Positions 8,784-18,992 of a stretch of 64,000 nucleotides of DNA are shown here, one piece after another. The DNA comes from Clostridia bacterium. GTDB taxonomy: Bacteria > Bacillota > Clostridia > Oscillospirales > Acutalibacteraceae. The notes below the pieces were generated by a model. It saw only the letters and a program-made list of their open reading frames with translations. It was not told where the DNA came from and made no database searches. The DNA is taken from contig JAFQKF010000006.1 of NCBI GenBank assembly GCA_017397105.1, positions 28,348 through 92,347 on the forward strand. Direction: 5' to 3'. The position numbers and the translations under genes are program-made. Positions within the stretch are counted from its first letter, which is position 1; each line of letters starts with the position of its first letter.

Positions 8784-9677
8784 ATGAAAACAAGAATAAT
8801 AACGGGAGTCAGTGCGGCACTTGTTGCGATAGCGGCCATTATCTTTATGCAGTATCCGCTGGTAATGGGCATTCTCGGTGCGTTTTTTGCAGGAGTTTCC
8901 GTATATGAAATACTCCATGTTATCAAGTGTGAAAACAAGGTTATAATGGGCATAAGCGTTGCTTTCGGTGCAATTGTACCTTTATATAACGACATAAAGG
9001 CGTATGTTACCTATCACACTGAAAGCGATTTCTTTGACGGATTCAAGATGCCTGTATGGATTGTACTTGCCGTTTATACTTTTGTTATTCTTCTTGTTAT
9101 GCTCAGAATGTATGAAAAAACAAAGTTTGAGCACGCGGCAATGGCAATTTTTTCCTCGGTTGCGATAGGTTTTTCCTACTCAACCCTTGTTTTTCTCAGA
9201 GATCTTGACCATGTGTATCCCGAGCATTTGCAGCAGGCTCAGAGCTTCTTTATTGTTCTCGGCTCTCTTTACTGTGCCTGGATTTCTGATACTTTTGCGT
9301 ATTTCTTCGGAAGAAAGCTCGGCAAGCATAAGCTTGCTCCCAGAATCAGCCCCAAGAAATCCGTTGAGGGTGCAGTTGCAGGTGTTTTAGGCACTGTTGT
9401 TGTTGCTCTTATCACCTTCTTTGTTGCAAGCCACTGGTTTGACAGATATCCTGACACAATCAAATGGTGGATGGTTGCTCTCGTAACTGCAGCGGGTGTA
9501 ATAATGGGAATGTGCGGCGACCTTTCAGCTTCTGTTATCAAAAGAAACTACGGTGAAAAGGATTTCGGCACCATTTTCCCCGGTCACGGCGGTGTAATGG
9601 ACAGATTTGACAGTTTCCTTTTCGCACTTCCTACCGTCTATATCATTATCACTTTAGTTATGAGCTTTGTTTCATAA
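8784..9677 (+). CDS. cdsA: Phosphatidate cytidylyltransferase
   Basis: 297 residues with about eight hydrophobic segments. It makes CDP-diacylglycerol from phosphatidate and CTP in the membrane. The C-terminal signature is clear: ISDTFAYFFGRKLGKHKLAP, ISPKKSVEG and a closing GVMDRFDS with Asp residues that bind metal. The ribosome binding site is poor (GAGAAAAGAG well upstream of ATG 8784), so translation may depend on uppS read-through. Confidence 0.95.
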   Translation: MKTRIITGVSAALVAIAAIIFMQYPLVMGILGAFFAGVSVYEILHVIKCENKVIMGISVAFGAIVPLYNDIKAYVTYHTESDFFDGFKMPVWIVLAVYTFVILLVMLRMYEKTKFEHAAMAIFSSVAIGFSYSTLVFLRDLDHVYPEHLQQAQSFFIVLGSLYCAWISDTFAYFFGRKLGKHKLAPRISPKKSVEGAVAGVLGTVVVALITFFVASHWFDRYPDTIKWWMVALVTAAGVIMGMCGDLSASVIKRNYGEKDFGTIFPGHGGVMDRFDSFLFALPTVYIIITLVMSFVS

Positions 9678-9689
9678 GGAGAAATTCTT

Positions 9690-10841
9690 ATGGGTAAATC
9701 CATTGTTATTCTCGGTTCAACAGGTTCAATAGGTACGCAGGCTCTTGAGGTTGCCGAATTCGGCGGCTACAAGGTGCGTGCGGTTACTGCCAACAGTGCA
9801 GTATCTGTGCTTGAAGAACAGGTAAGAAAATTCAAACCCGAATTTGCAGCGGCTGCCGATGAAAAGGCGGCCGCAGATTTAAAAATAAGGATAGCCGATA
9901 CCTCAACAAAGGTGCTTGCAGGTACTGAGGGTGTTTGCGAATGTGCGGCTTGTGAGGCGGATACGGTTCTCAACAGTGTTGTGGGAATTGCTGGCCTTGC
10001 GCCGACTTTGGCGGCGATTTCGGCTAAAAACACGCTTGCTCTTGCAAACAAGGAATCCCTTGTTACAGGGGGCGAGCTTGTTATTTCTATGGCAAAAAAC
10101 AGCGGTGTTGACATTTTGCCCGTAGACAGTGAACACTCGGCAATTTTTCAGTCAATGCAGGGCTGTGCAGATAAAAAAGAGATAAAGCGTCTTATTCTTA
10201 CCGCATCCGGCGGTCCGTTTTTCGGTAAAACAAAGCAGGAGCTTGAGAATGTTACTCTCGAGCAGGCGCTCAATCATCCTAATTGGAGCATGGGCGCAAA
10301 AATCACCGTAGATTCAGCTACCATGATGAATAAGGGCCTTGAGCTTATCGAGGCTGTGTGGCTTTTTGATATGAAGCCTGAGGATATTGACATAGTTGTT
10401 CACCGTCAGAGTATTATTCATTCTCTTGTTGAGTTTTGCGATAATTCCGTTATCGCTCAGCTTGGTGTACCTGATATGCGCATACCTATTCAGTATGCTC
10501 TTACCTACCCCAACAGAGTTGAAAGCCCCGTGCGGCAGCTGAGTCTTGCCGAAATCGGAACTCTTACCTTCTCTGAGCCGGATTATAATACTTTTTCCTG
10601 CATAAACTTATGCAAAAGGGCGATTTCACTCGGCGGTCTTTATCCTGCTGCTCTCAATGCTGCAAACGAGCAGGCAAACGAGATGTTCAGAAAAGGACTT
10701 ATACGCTTTGCTCAGATTGCTGAGAGCGTTGAATGCGTACTTGACAATATCAGCCTGCCTGAGCTTAAGACGGCTGATGATATTTTTGAAGCTGACCGTG
10801 CCGCAAGAGAGATGGTGCTGCGTCAGCAGAAAGGCAACTGA
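9690..10841 (+). CDS. dxr: 1-deoxy-D-xylulose 5-phosphate reductoisomerase
   Basis: 383 residues, second step of the MEP isoprenoid pathway (DXP to MEP, NADPH, divalent metal). NADPH-binding GSTGSIGTQAL is at the start, ANKESLVTGG near residue 120, the metal-binding VDSEHSAIFQ near 148, and SGGPFF then NHPNWSMGAKITVDSATMMN follow. AAGGAG lies 8 bases before ATG. With ispG and uppS this run covers parts of precursor and carrier-lipid synthesis. Confidence 0.97.
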   Translation: MGKSIVILGSTGSIGTQALEVAEFGGYKVRAVTANSAVSVLEEQVRKFKPEFAAAADEKAAADLKIRIADTSTKVLAGTEGVCECAACEADTVLNSVVGIAGLAPTLAAISAKNTLALANKESLVTGGELVISMAKNSGVDILPVDSEHSAIFQSMQGCADKKEIKRLILTASGGPFFGKTKQELENVTLEQALNHPNWSMGAKITVDSATMMNKGLELIEAVWLFDMKPEDIDIVVHRQSIIHSLVEFCDNSVIAQLGVPDMRIPIQYALTYPNRVESPVRQLSLAEIGTLTFSEPDYNTFSCINLCKRAISLGGLYPAALNAANEQANEMFRKGLIRFAQIAESVECVLDNISLPELKTADDIFEADRAAREMVLRQQKGN

Positions 10842-11942
10842 ATGGCTTTTTTTGATTTTTTAACTGACCCCGCATTTTGGAGCAAGGCAGGCACTGTGGC
10901 GCTTGCCGTGCTGTTTTTCGGCGTGATTATTATGTCCCACGAATTCGGTCATTTTATCTTTGCCAAGCTTTTCAAGGTAAAGGTAAATGAATTTGCTTTC
11001 GGTATGGGCCCTACAATCCTTTCGCGCAGAAAAGGCGAAACAAAATATGCGTGGCGTCTGCTTCCCATTGGCGGCTTTGTAAGCATGGAAGGGGAGGATG
11101 AAGAGAGCGAGAGCGAGGGCGCTTTCTGCTCCAAGCCCGTGTGGCAGAGATTCATAATCGTTGCCGCGGGTGCAACGGTTAATATAATAATGGGATTTCT
11201 TATTGTGGTAATAATGCTTGCGGTAACAACTACACCCGAAAGCGGAATAGGAACTCCCGAAATTTTATATTTTGATGAAAACGCCGTCAGCTCATCCTAC
11301 GGCTTGCAGGAGGGCGACGTTATTAAAGAAATCGGCGGTAAGCGAGTGTTTTCCGTTTTTGACGTAAGCTTTCTTATGTCGCGCGACGATGACGGTGTTA
11401 TGGATATCACAGTTAAAAGAGACGGCGAAAAGCAAGAGCTTAAAAACGTTAAATTCCAGAGCATGGCAGGCGAAACGGGTAACACGATTATTTTCGATTT
11501 TGTTTTAAGAGGCGTTGACGCCAATTTCGTAAACGTTATCAAATATTCAGCTTTGCAGACTGCAACGCTCGCAAGAATGGTGTGGCTTAGTCTGTTTGAC
11601 CTGGTTACGGGCAGATACGGACTGAGTGATTTGTCCGGCCCTATAGGCACCGTTGCGATTGTTGCTCAGGCGGCAGGCTCCGTAGCGGCAGGGATTGACT
11701 GGGAATACCTTCTTCTCATAATGGCGCTCATAGCGGTGAATATCGGCGTGTTCAACCTTTTGCCCGTTCCCGCTCTTGACGGCGGCAGGCTGTTCTTTAT
11801 GGTTATTGAAATGATAATCCGCAGACCCGTACCCCAGAAATATGAAAGATTCATCCATGCAGCAGGGCTTGTGCTTCTGCTTGGATTTATGGCTGTTGTT
11901 TCCATGAGCGACGTGCTAAAACTCGTTAGAGGAGAATTCTGA
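10842..11942 (+). CDS. rseP: RIP-type site-2 zinc metalloprotease
   Basis: 366 residues with about four membrane segments. The zinc site HEFGH is near residue 30 in the first segment and the partner motif NLLPVPALDGG is near 305. A single PDZ domain lies at ~125-200. Such proteases cut membrane-bound regulators such as anti-sigma factors or signal peptides within the membrane. The ATG follows directly on the dxr TGA with no gap, so translation is probably coupled. Its substrate here is unknown. Confidence 0.95.
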   Translation: MAFFDFLTDPAFWSKAGTVALAVLFFGVIIMSHEFGHFIFAKLFKVKVNEFAFGMGPTILSRRKGETKYAWRLLPIGGFVSMEGEDEESESEGAFCSKPVWQRFIIVAAGATVNIIMGFLIVVIMLAVTTTPESGIGTPEILYFDENAVSSSYGLQEGDVIKEIGGKRVFSVFDVSFLMSRDDDGVMDITVKRDGEKQELKNVKFQSMAGETGNTIIFDFVLRGVDANFVNVIKYSALQTATLARMVWLSLFDLVTGRYGLSDLSGPIGTVAIVAQAAGSVAAGIDWEYLLLIMALIAVNIGVFNLLPVPALDGGRLFFMVIEMIIRRPVPQKYERFIHAAGLVLLLGFMAVVSMSDVLKLVRGEF

Positions 11943-11958
11943 AAGGCAGGAATTTAAA

Positions 11959-13008
11959 ATGCAAAGACGCAGGTGCAGAGGTGTTAATATCGGCGGCATT
12001 CCTATGGGAAACGGTGCGCCCGTAACCGTTCAGTCAATGCTCAGCACTCCCGCTCACGATATTGAGGCAAGTGTAAGGCAGGCAAAGGCACTTGAAGAGG
12101 CAGGCTGCCAGATTATAAGAGCGGCTGTGCCTGATATGCAGGCGGTGAAGCTGATAAGCGCACTCAAGGAGAACGTCAGCGTTCCGATTGTTGCCGATAT
12201 TCATTTTGATTACCGTCTTGCTCTTGAAAGTGCGGCGGCAGGGGTTGACAAAATCAGGATTAACCCCGGCAATATCGGCTCTGATGAGCGCGTGAAAGCC
12301 GTTGCAGTAACCTGCGCAAACAAGGGGATTCCCATCAGAATCGGAGTGAATTCCGGCTCTGTTGAAAAGGAGATGCTTGCATTCTACGGCGGACCTACCG
12401 CAGATGCGCTTGTTGCAAGTGCGCTTAAGCACGCGTCACTTCTTGAAAAATTCGATTTTTACGATACGGTTATTTCAATTAAGTCGTCCGACGTTGAAAC
12501 TATGATTGAAGCCTATGAGTTAGCGGCTGAAAAGTGCGATTATCCCTTGCATCTCGGTGTAACGGAAGCAGGAACTCAGCGTATGGCTCTTATAAAATCA
12601 AGCATAGGAATCGGTTCGCTTTTACTCAAGGGAATAGGTGACACAATAAGAGTTTCTATGACTGCCGACCCCGTCGAGGAGGTCAGGGCAGGCTTTGATA
12701 TTCTTAAGGCGGCAGGCATTAAAAAGGATTGTGTTCAGATTGTATCCTGCCCCACCTGTGGCAGAACAAGAATCAATCTTATTGCCCTTGCCAATGAAAT
12801 TGAAAGCAGACTCGCTTCCTGTAAAAAGCCGATAAAGGTTGCCGTTATGGGCTGTGCCGTAAACGGACCGGGTGAGGCGCGAGAGGCGGATATAGGAATA
12901 GCAGGCGGCGACTCTTGCGCTCTGCTGTTCAAAAAAGGTGAAATTCTCCGTAAAGTCAGCGAAGAATGCGCCGTGGAAGAACTTTTGAGAGAGATTGAAA
13001 ATATGTAA
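11959..13008 (+). CDS. ispG: 4-hydroxy-3-methylbut-2-en-1-yl diphosphate synthase
   Basis: 349 residues, the short bacterial form. It converts MEcPP to HMBPP with a [4Fe-4S] cluster and reduced flavodoxin or ferredoxin. Cluster ligands are visible in SCPTCGRTRINL near residue 263 and MGCAVNGPGEA near 297, with the closing conserved Glu. The N-terminal VTVQSMLSTPAHDIEASV and IVADIHFDYRLAL belong to the TIM barrel. Confidence 0.97.
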   Translation: MQRRRCRGVNIGGIPMGNGAPVTVQSMLSTPAHDIEASVRQAKALEEAGCQIIRAAVPDMQAVKLISALKENVSVPIVADIHFDYRLALESAAAGVDKIRINPGNIGSDERVKAVAVTCANKGIPIRIGVNSGSVEKEMLAFYGGPTADALVASALKHASLLEKFDFYDTVISIKSSDVETMIEAYELAAEKCDYPLHLGVTEAGTQRMALIKSSIGIGSLLLKGIGDTIRVSMTADPVEEVRAGFDILKAAGIKKDCVQIVSCPTCGRTRINLIALANEIESRLASCKKPIKVAVMGCAVNGPGEAREADIGIAGGDSCALLFKKGEILRKVSEECAVEELLREIENM

Positions 13009-13016
13009 GGAGAAAT

Positions 13017-16000
13017 ATGGAAAAGAGTTTACTCTATTACATAGGGGAATTCCTTGATGATAAGCAAAGAGCGGATTTTGCCAAGGCCGAGGTCAGGAGC
13101 ATATCGCTTGTTGAGAATGATTCAAGGCTCATTATTGAGGCTTACTTCCCTGAATATACAGGCTACCGTAAGGTGCGCCATGCGGCAAGGAATGTCAGGG
13201 TTGGTCTCGGAATTTCCGACGTTGTTATCACTGAAAGATACGAGCCGCAGATGCTGGTAAGCTCCTGTATAGCGGACCTGACTGCCGCTGCCAAGGATCT
13301 GAAGGCGGTTGCAAACGGTTTCCTTGATGAAGCTGAGGTTGAGCTTACTTCAACTGAGCTTGTTTACCGTCTTAAGAACGGAGCGGATATAATCAATTCA
13401 AACGATACCGCGCCCGCTCTTGAGCGTTATATATCCGATGCTTTTTCCGTAAGGCGCAAGGTAAGTTTTACGGGTGACACAAAGGTGAGCATCGACAATC
13501 CCGAATATCTTAAAATGCAGCACGATGCTGTGGACCCTATAAACTTTATGGCTCTTGAGGATGCCAAAAAGAAAGAACCCAAGCAGGAGTATGAGGATTT
13601 ACCCATCACTTTGCATAATGCCAGACCGCTTTACGGCAACAAAGTAAGGCAGAAGCCTATCCCGATTAATACCATAACGGGTGAGGATCAGGGTAACGTG
13701 GTTGTGTGGGGCGATGTTTTCGGCATTGCCGTCAAAGAAACGAAGGACGGCAAGAAGAATATAATTACCTTTAACGTTACCGATTATACCGATTCGTATA
13801 CGGTTAAAATATTCGGTGAAAAGGAAGAATGCGAATCTCTTGTTGATTCGCTTGCGGAGAATATGACCGTGCTTGTTCGCGGTTACGTAACGCAGGATAC
13901 TTTCCTCAAATGCAATCTGATAATGGCAAGAGCCGTTACGAAGATTGATAAAATGCCCGAAACTGATGACGAGCCCGAAAAACGAGTCGAGCTTCATATG
14001 CATACCAATATGTCCGCAATGGACGGTATGACCAGTGCTAAGGATCTTGTAAAAAGGGCGATTTCGTGGGGGCATAAGGCTATTGCCATTACCGACCACG
14101 GTGTAGTTCAGGCATTCCCTGAAGCGGCAGGAGCGGCGGGCGGAAAAATCAAAATCCTTTACGGGATGGAAGGCTACTATGTTGATGACAGTGTTACTAT
14201 AGTCAACGGCAATTCCGATGTTGATTTTGAGGGCGAATTCGTTGTTTTTGACGTTGAAACAACGGGCTTGCGTACGGGCGTTGACCGCCTTACCGAAATA
14301 GGCGCGGTAAAGATGAAAAACGGCCTGGTAACCCAGAGTTTTTCAACCTTTGTTGACCCTGAAAGGCATATTCCCGAGAATATAACCGAGCTTACGGGCA
14401 TCAGCAATTCCATGACCGCGGGAGCACCCAAGGAGGGCGAGGCGGTGCGTAATTTCCTCGAATTCTGTGGCGACGCAGTGCTTGTTGCTCATAATGCAGG
14501 CTTTGATACTGCGGTTATCTCCGCGGCGTGTGCGAGGAACTCCATTGAATTCAACAACACTTACATAGACACCCTTCTTATGGCTCAGAGCCTTATAGAC
14601 GGCGTTAAGAACTACAAGCTTGACACTCTTGCTTCTTATTTCAAAATGCCAAAATTCAACCATCACAGAGCAATGGATGATGCGGCGGTGCTTGCCGATA
14701 TATTCGGTCAGCTTCTCAATCTTGCGAAGGCAAAGGGTGCTGAGCGTGTAAGCGAGCTTGATGAAAAGCTTGATAAAATAAGCCCGAAAAAATTACCTTC
14801 GTATCATATTATAATCCTTGCAAAGAATACCGTAGGGCTCAAGAATCTTTATAAGCTCATAACAAAATCAAATCTTGAGTATTTTTACCGCAGACCCAGA
14901 GTACCCAGAAGTGAAATTCTCAAGCACAGGGAAGGGCTTATAATCGGTTCAGCCTGTGAAGCCGGAGAGCTTTACAGAGCCGTATTTGAAGGCAGACCTG
15001 CCGAAGAGCTTGTAAAGATAGCCGAATTTTACGATTACCTTGAAATTCAGCCTTCGGGCAACAATATGTTTATGGTAAGAAACGGCAGTCTGAGCGGTGT
15101 TGAAGAAGTTGAACAGATTAACAAAAACATCGTTCACCTCGCAGATAAGCTTTCAATGCCTGTTGTTGCTACGGGTGACGTACACTTTATCAATAAGGAT
15201 GACAGTGTATTCAGAGAGATTATAATGTCGGGTCAGGGCTTCTCCGATGCCTCGGAGCAGGCGCCTCTTTATTTCAGAAAAACGGCGGATATGCTTGCTG
15301 AATTTGCATATCTCGGCGAAGAAACAGCAAGGGAAGTTGTAATTGAAAATCCCAATAAAATTGCGGATTTGTGTGATAACCTCATTCCCTTCCCCAACGG
15401 TACCTTCCCGCCTGATATTCCGGGCTCCGATATGGAGCTGAGAAGAATATGTCACGAGCGCATGACCGATCTTTACGGCGACCCGTTGCCTGAGGTTGTT
15501 GCCTCAAGGCTTGATAAGGAGCTTGATTCTATCATCAAGCACGGCTTTGCCGTTTTGTATATCATTGCGCAGAAGCTTGTTAAAAACTCCATGGATAACG
15601 GCTATTACGTAGGCTCACGAGGCTCGGTAGGCTCATCCTTTGTAGCTTTTGCGGCAGGCATTTCGGAGGTTAATCCGCTTTATCCCCATTACCTTTGTGA
15701 GGATTGTAAGATAAGCGAATTCTTCAGCAAAGGTGAATACGGCTCGGGCTTCGATATGCCGCCAAGGAATTGTCCGCAGTGCGGCAAGCTTATGCACCGG
15801 GACGGTCACAATATTCCTTTTGAAACTTTCCTTGGCTTTAAGGGTGATAAATCCCCTGATATCGACCTTAACTTCTCAGGTGAGTATCAGGCAAGAGCAC
15901 ACCGTTATACGGAAGAGCTTTTCGGCTCGGATTTCGTTTTCAAAGCAGGTACAATCGGCACCGTTGCCGAAAAAACCGCTTACGGCTTTGTTAAGAAATG

Positions 16001-17297
16001 GGCGGAGGAAAAGGGTCTGTTCCTTTCACGTGCGGAGGAGGACAGGCTTACCAGAGGCTGCGTAGGCATAAAGCGTACAACCGGTCAGCATCCCGGCGGA
16101 ATGGTTGTTGTGCCCAACAACAGGCAGGCGGAGGATTTCACTCCCATTCAGCATCCTGCGGATGACGTTGATAAGGGACTGAGAACAACACACTTCGATT
16201 TCAACTCCCTGCACGATACTATTCTTAAGCTTGATAACCTCGGTCACGATGTGCCGACGCTGTATAAGCACCTTGAGGATATGACGGGAGTGCTCGTAAC
16301 GGATGCCGACGTCTGCGACCCCAAGCTTTATGAATTGCTTCAGAGTCCCGAGCCTCTCGGCGTAACGAGCGAGGATATAGGCTGCCCCACGGGCACGTTA
16401 TCCCTGCCCGAGCTCGGTACTCCCTTTGTTCTTCAGATGCTTGTTGATGCAAAGCCGAAGAATTTCTCGGATATGCTTCAGATTTCGGGCCTTTCCCACG
16501 GCACGGACGTTTGGATAGGCAACGCAAAGGATCTTATTGCCGAGGGTGTGTGTACGATTTCCGACGTTATCGGTACTCGTGACAGTATCATGGTTTATCT
16601 TATTCAAAAGGGTCTTGACCCGAGTATGGCGTTCAAGATTATGGAAATCACCCGTAAGGGTAAGGCAACCAAGCTTCTCACAGATGAACATAAAAAGGCG
16701 ATGCTTGACCATGACGTGCCGCAATGGTATCTTGATTCGTGCCTTAAAATCAAGTATATGTTCCCCAAGGCTCATGCGGCGGCTTACGTTATTGCGGCAA
16801 TAAGGCTTGCGTGGTATAAGCTTTATTACCCCAGAGAGTATTATGCAACGTATATGACCGTGCGAGGTGAGGACCTTGATATGGTTTCCATCCTCGGCGG
16901 CAGAGAAGCGGTCAAGGCCAAGATGAAAGAGCTTGATGCAAAAATCAAGGCGAAAGAGTCAACAGCCAAAGAGGAAGGTACTTATACGTCCCTGCAGGTT
17001 GTTAACGAAATGATGGCAAGAGGAATTGAATTCCTCCCCGTAGATATCTATAAATCCACGGCTCATACCTATGTTATAGAGGACGGTAAAATCCGTCTGC
17101 CCTTCTCGGCGATTTCGGGAGCGGGCGGTGCGGCTGCGGCTGCGCTTGAGGCGGCAAGGGATGACGGCAACGGCGAATTCTTGTCCGTTGAGGATTTACA
17201 TATGCGCTCAGGTGTTTCAAAAACGCTTATTTCAAATCTTGAGGAATTGGGCGCACTCGATTCTTTACCCAAAACAACTCAATTGAGCTTCTTTTAA
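13017..17297 (+). CDS. polC: DNA polymerase III alpha subunit, PolC type
   Basis: 1426 residues, the Gram-positive replicative polymerase with built-in 3'-5' exonuclease. In order: N-terminal region and OB fold (~225-310, VVVWGDVFGIAV), a PHP domain split around the exonuclease (HMHTNMSAMDG, ITDHGV), the DEDD exonuclease at ~408-580 (VVFDVETTGLRTG, HHRAMDDA), then the polymerase core (GSRGSVGSSFVA, cysteines of a zinc-binding patch, PDIDLNFSGEY). Complete, with no frameshift. AAGGAG precedes ATG. Confidence 0.98.
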   Translation: MEKSLLYYIGEFLDDKQRADFAKAEVRSISLVENDSRLIIEAYFPEYTGYRKVRHAARNVRVGLGISDVVITERYEPQMLVSSCIADLTAAAKDLKAVANGFLDEAEVELTSTELVYRLKNGADIINSNDTAPALERYISDAFSVRRKVSFTGDTKVSIDNPEYLKMQHDAVDPINFMALEDAKKKEPKQEYEDLPITLHNARPLYGNKVRQKPIPINTITGEDQGNVVVWGDVFGIAVKETKDGKKNIITFNVTDYTDSYTVKIFGEKEECESLVDSLAENMTVLVRGYVTQDTFLKCNLIMARAVTKIDKMPETDDEPEKRVELHMHTNMSAMDGMTSAKDLVKRAISWGHKAIAITDHGVVQAFPEAAGAAGGKIKILYGMEGYYVDDSVTIVNGNSDVDFEGEFVVFDVETTGLRTGVDRLTEIGAVKMKNGLVTQSFSTFVDPERHIPENITELTGISNSMTAGAPKEGEAVRNFLEFCGDAVLVAHNAGFDTAVISAACARNSIEFNNTYIDTLLMAQSLIDGVKNYKLDTLASYFKMPKFNHHRAMDDAAVLADIFGQLLNLAKAKGAERVSELDEKLDKISPKKLPSYHIIILAKNTVGLKNLYKLITKSNLEYFYRRPRVPRSEILKHREGLIIGSACEAGELYRAVFEGRPAEELVKIAEFYDYLEIQPSGNNMFMVRNGSLSGVEEVEQINKNIVHLADKLSMPVVATGDVHFINKDDSVFREIIMSGQGFSDASEQAPLYFRKTADMLAEFAYLGEETAREVVIENPNKIADLCDNLIPFPNGTFPPDIPGSDMELRRICHERMTDLYGDPLPEVVASRLDKELDSIIKHGFAVLYIIAQKLVKNSMDNGYYVGSRGSVGSSFVAFAAGISEVNPLYPHYLCEDCKISEFFSKGEYGSGFDMPPRNCPQCGKLMHRDGHNIPFETFLGFKGDKSPDIDLNFSGEYQARAHRYTEELFGSDFVFKAGTIGTVAEKTAYGFVKKWAEEKGLFLSRAEEDRLTRGCVGIKRTTGQHPGGMVVVPNNRQAEDFTPIQHPADDVDKGLRTTHFDFNSLHDTILKLDNLGHDVPTLYKHLEDMTGVLVTDADVCDPKLYELLQSPEPLGVTSEDIGCPTGTLSLPELGTPFVLQMLVDAKPKNFSDMLQISGLSHGTDVWIGNAKDLIAEGVCTISDVIGTRDSIMVYLIQKGLDPSMAFKIMEITRKGKATKLLTDEHKKAMLDHDVPQWYLDSCLKIKYMFPKAHAAAYVIAAIRLAWYKLYYPREYYATYMTVRGEDLDMVSILGGREAVKAKMKELDAKIKAKESTAKEEGTYTSLQVVNEMMARGIEFLPVDIYKSTAHTYVIEDGKIRLPFSAISGAGGAAAAALEAARDDGNGEFLSVEDLHMRSGVSKTLISNLEELGALDSLPKTTQLSFF

Positions 17298-17322
17298 ACT
17301 GTAAATTGAAGGAGGAAAAGGT

Positions 17323-18810
17323 ATGTTTGGTATAACGGTAGGTCAGGTGGGCTATGCGGTGCTTGCGCTGGTAGTGGCTTTTCTTGTTATCACGGCAATC
17401 AGAGCGATATTCTTTAAGCCGAAGAAGAAGGAATATCCTGCTCTTGAGCCCGAAAAGGTTGATGCGAAGAGAGCTGCCGAGCATCTCAGCGGTGCAATAC
17501 AAATCAAAACCGTAAGCAATCCCGATAAAGCACTTGTTGATTGGAATGAATTTGAAAAATTTCACAGATTCCTTGAGGAATCCTATCCCCTTATTCACAA
17601 AACAATGACCCGTGAAGTAGTGGAAGAGGCAAGTCTTATCTATCATTGGAAGGGCAAAAATCCCGAGCTTGAGCCTATGGCAATGCTTGCTCATCAGGAC
17701 GTTGTACCTGTAGAGGAAGGTACTGAGAATGATTGGACTCACCCTGCATTCAGCGGCAAAAATGACGGCGAATTCATCTGGGGCAGAGGCGCTCTGGATA
17801 TGAAGAATCACCTTATCTGCGTAATGGAAGCGTGTGAAACTCTTATAGAAGAGGGTTTTGTGCCTGAGAGAGACGTTTATCTTTGCTTTGGTCAGAATGA
17901 AGAGGTTGTTGCCTCTGAGGATTCAGGAGCCACAATGATAATGCAGACCCTTAAAGACAGAGGCGTTCACCTTGACAGTGTGCTTGACGAGGGCGGCGCA
18001 ATTCTTTCCCTTGATATCAAGGGAATAATCGAGGGTAAGAGCCTTATCGGTGTCGGTATTGCCGAAAAGGGCTATTGCGATTATGAAATCTCCGTTCGTT
18101 CAAAGGGCGGTCACTCCTCTCAGCCCCCCAACCACAGCGCGATCGGCGAGCTTGCCGAGGTGGTAAGGGATCTTGAAAAGCATCAGTTCAAGGCAAAGCT
18201 TATGCCTTTCATTATCGATCTTTTCTCGGGCATAGGCAGAAACTGTTCATACCCTGCAAGGCTTATTATGTGCAATCTCCCCATTCTCAAGCCCCTTGTT
18301 AAGGCTGTTATGAAGAAAATTCCACCTGCAGCCTGCCTTATAAGAACAACAACCGCCGTCACCATGTGCAGCGGCAGCCCTGCGGCAAACGTTCTTGCGC
18401 AGAAGGCTTCCGTAACGGTCAACTTCCGTCAGATGCCCGGCGTTACAGTAAAGGATGTTGAAAAACATATCCGTAAGGTTGTAAGAAACAAGGATATTGA
18501 TGTGAAGGTGCTTAAAGCCAAGGAAGCATCCAGCTTTTCACCCACCGATTCCAGATCCTTCAAAATTCTTGAAGAGATATGCATGAGCGAGAATCCTCAG
18601 AGCATAGTTGCTCCTTACCTTGTAATGGGCGGCACGGATGCCTGCTATTATGAGCCTATTTGCGATAATATTTACCGCTATGCTCCTTTTAACGTAACTA
18701 TTGAAATGCTGCGCTGCACTCACGCTACAAACGAGCGTATTCCCTTGAGCACTATCGAGCCCGCAGTAGCTTTCTTTAAGAGATACGTAAAGAGAGTGTC
18801 TCAAAAATAA
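17323..18810 (+). CDS. M20-family metallopeptidase, carboxypeptidase S / PM20D1-like, membrane-anchored
   Basis: 495 residues; one N-terminal membrane segment (~10-30) and a basic linker, then the di-zinc M20 fold. Metal site motifs: LAHQDVVPVEEG, GRGALDMKN, and GQNEEVVASEDSG with the catalytic Glu pair. The lid domain has SKGGHSSQPPNHSAIG, and RTTTAVTMCSG resembles yeast carboxypeptidase S and animal PM20D1. Those relatives cleave dipeptides or N-acyl amino acids. Which substrate is used here cannot be told. AAGGAGGAAAAGGT precedes ATG, 25 bases after polC, and a terminator follows. Confidence 0.85.
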   Translation: MFGITVGQVGYAVLALVVAFLVITAIRAIFFKPKKKEYPALEPEKVDAKRAAEHLSGAIQIKTVSNPDKALVDWNEFEKFHRFLEESYPLIHKTMTREVVEEASLIYHWKGKNPELEPMAMLAHQDVVPVEEGTENDWTHPAFSGKNDGEFIWGRGALDMKNHLICVMEACETLIEEGFVPERDVYLCFGQNEEVVASEDSGATMIMQTLKDRGVHLDSVLDEGGAILSLDIKGIIEGKSLIGVGIAEKGYCDYEISVRSKGGHSSQPPNHSAIGELAEVVRDLEKHQFKAKLMPFIIDLFSGIGRNCSYPARLIMCNLPILKPLVKAVMKKIPPAACLIRTTTAVTMCSGSPAANVLAQKASVTVNFRQMPGVTVKDVEKHIRKVVRNKDIDVKVLKAKEASSFSPTDSRSFKILEEICMSENPQSIVAPYLVMGGTDACYYEPICDNIYRYAPFNVTIEMLRCTHATNERIPLSTIEPAVAFFKRYVKRVSQK

Positions 18811-18820
18811 AAAATGAAAA

Positions 18821-18866
18821 AATCACCGCCTGCGGCAAATTAGTGCACGGCGGTGATATTTTTTTG
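18821..18866 (+). terminator. Terminator ending the pyrH-polC-M20 run
   Basis: Stem aatcaccgcc (18821-18830) pairs with ggcggtgatatt (18849-18860), followed by a T-run to 18865. Confidence 0.85.
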
Positions 18867-18877
18867 CTTGTTTGCTT

Positions 18878-18974
18878 TACTTTTTCCTGCAATATCGGCA
18901 ACGAAAACGGAAAAAGTAATATTGCCGCAGAAAAAGCGGCAAAAGAGCAGCTTTGGAATTCTTTTTCTGCTCTT
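18878..18974 (+). promoter_or_regulatory. Run of three hairpins in the spoIVB upstream region
   Basis: Three perfect stems in 97 bases: TACTTTTTCC/GGAAAAAGTA (18878-18918), TTGCCGC/GCGGCAA (18922-18942) and AAGAGCAG/CTGCTCTT (18943-18974). The last ends 10 bases before the spoIVB ribosome binding site. I see no clear SigA promoter here; a SigF or SigG promoter could be present but is not recognisable to me with certainty. Confidence 0.5.
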
Positions 18975-18992
18975 TAGAAAGGCAGGTGAAGA

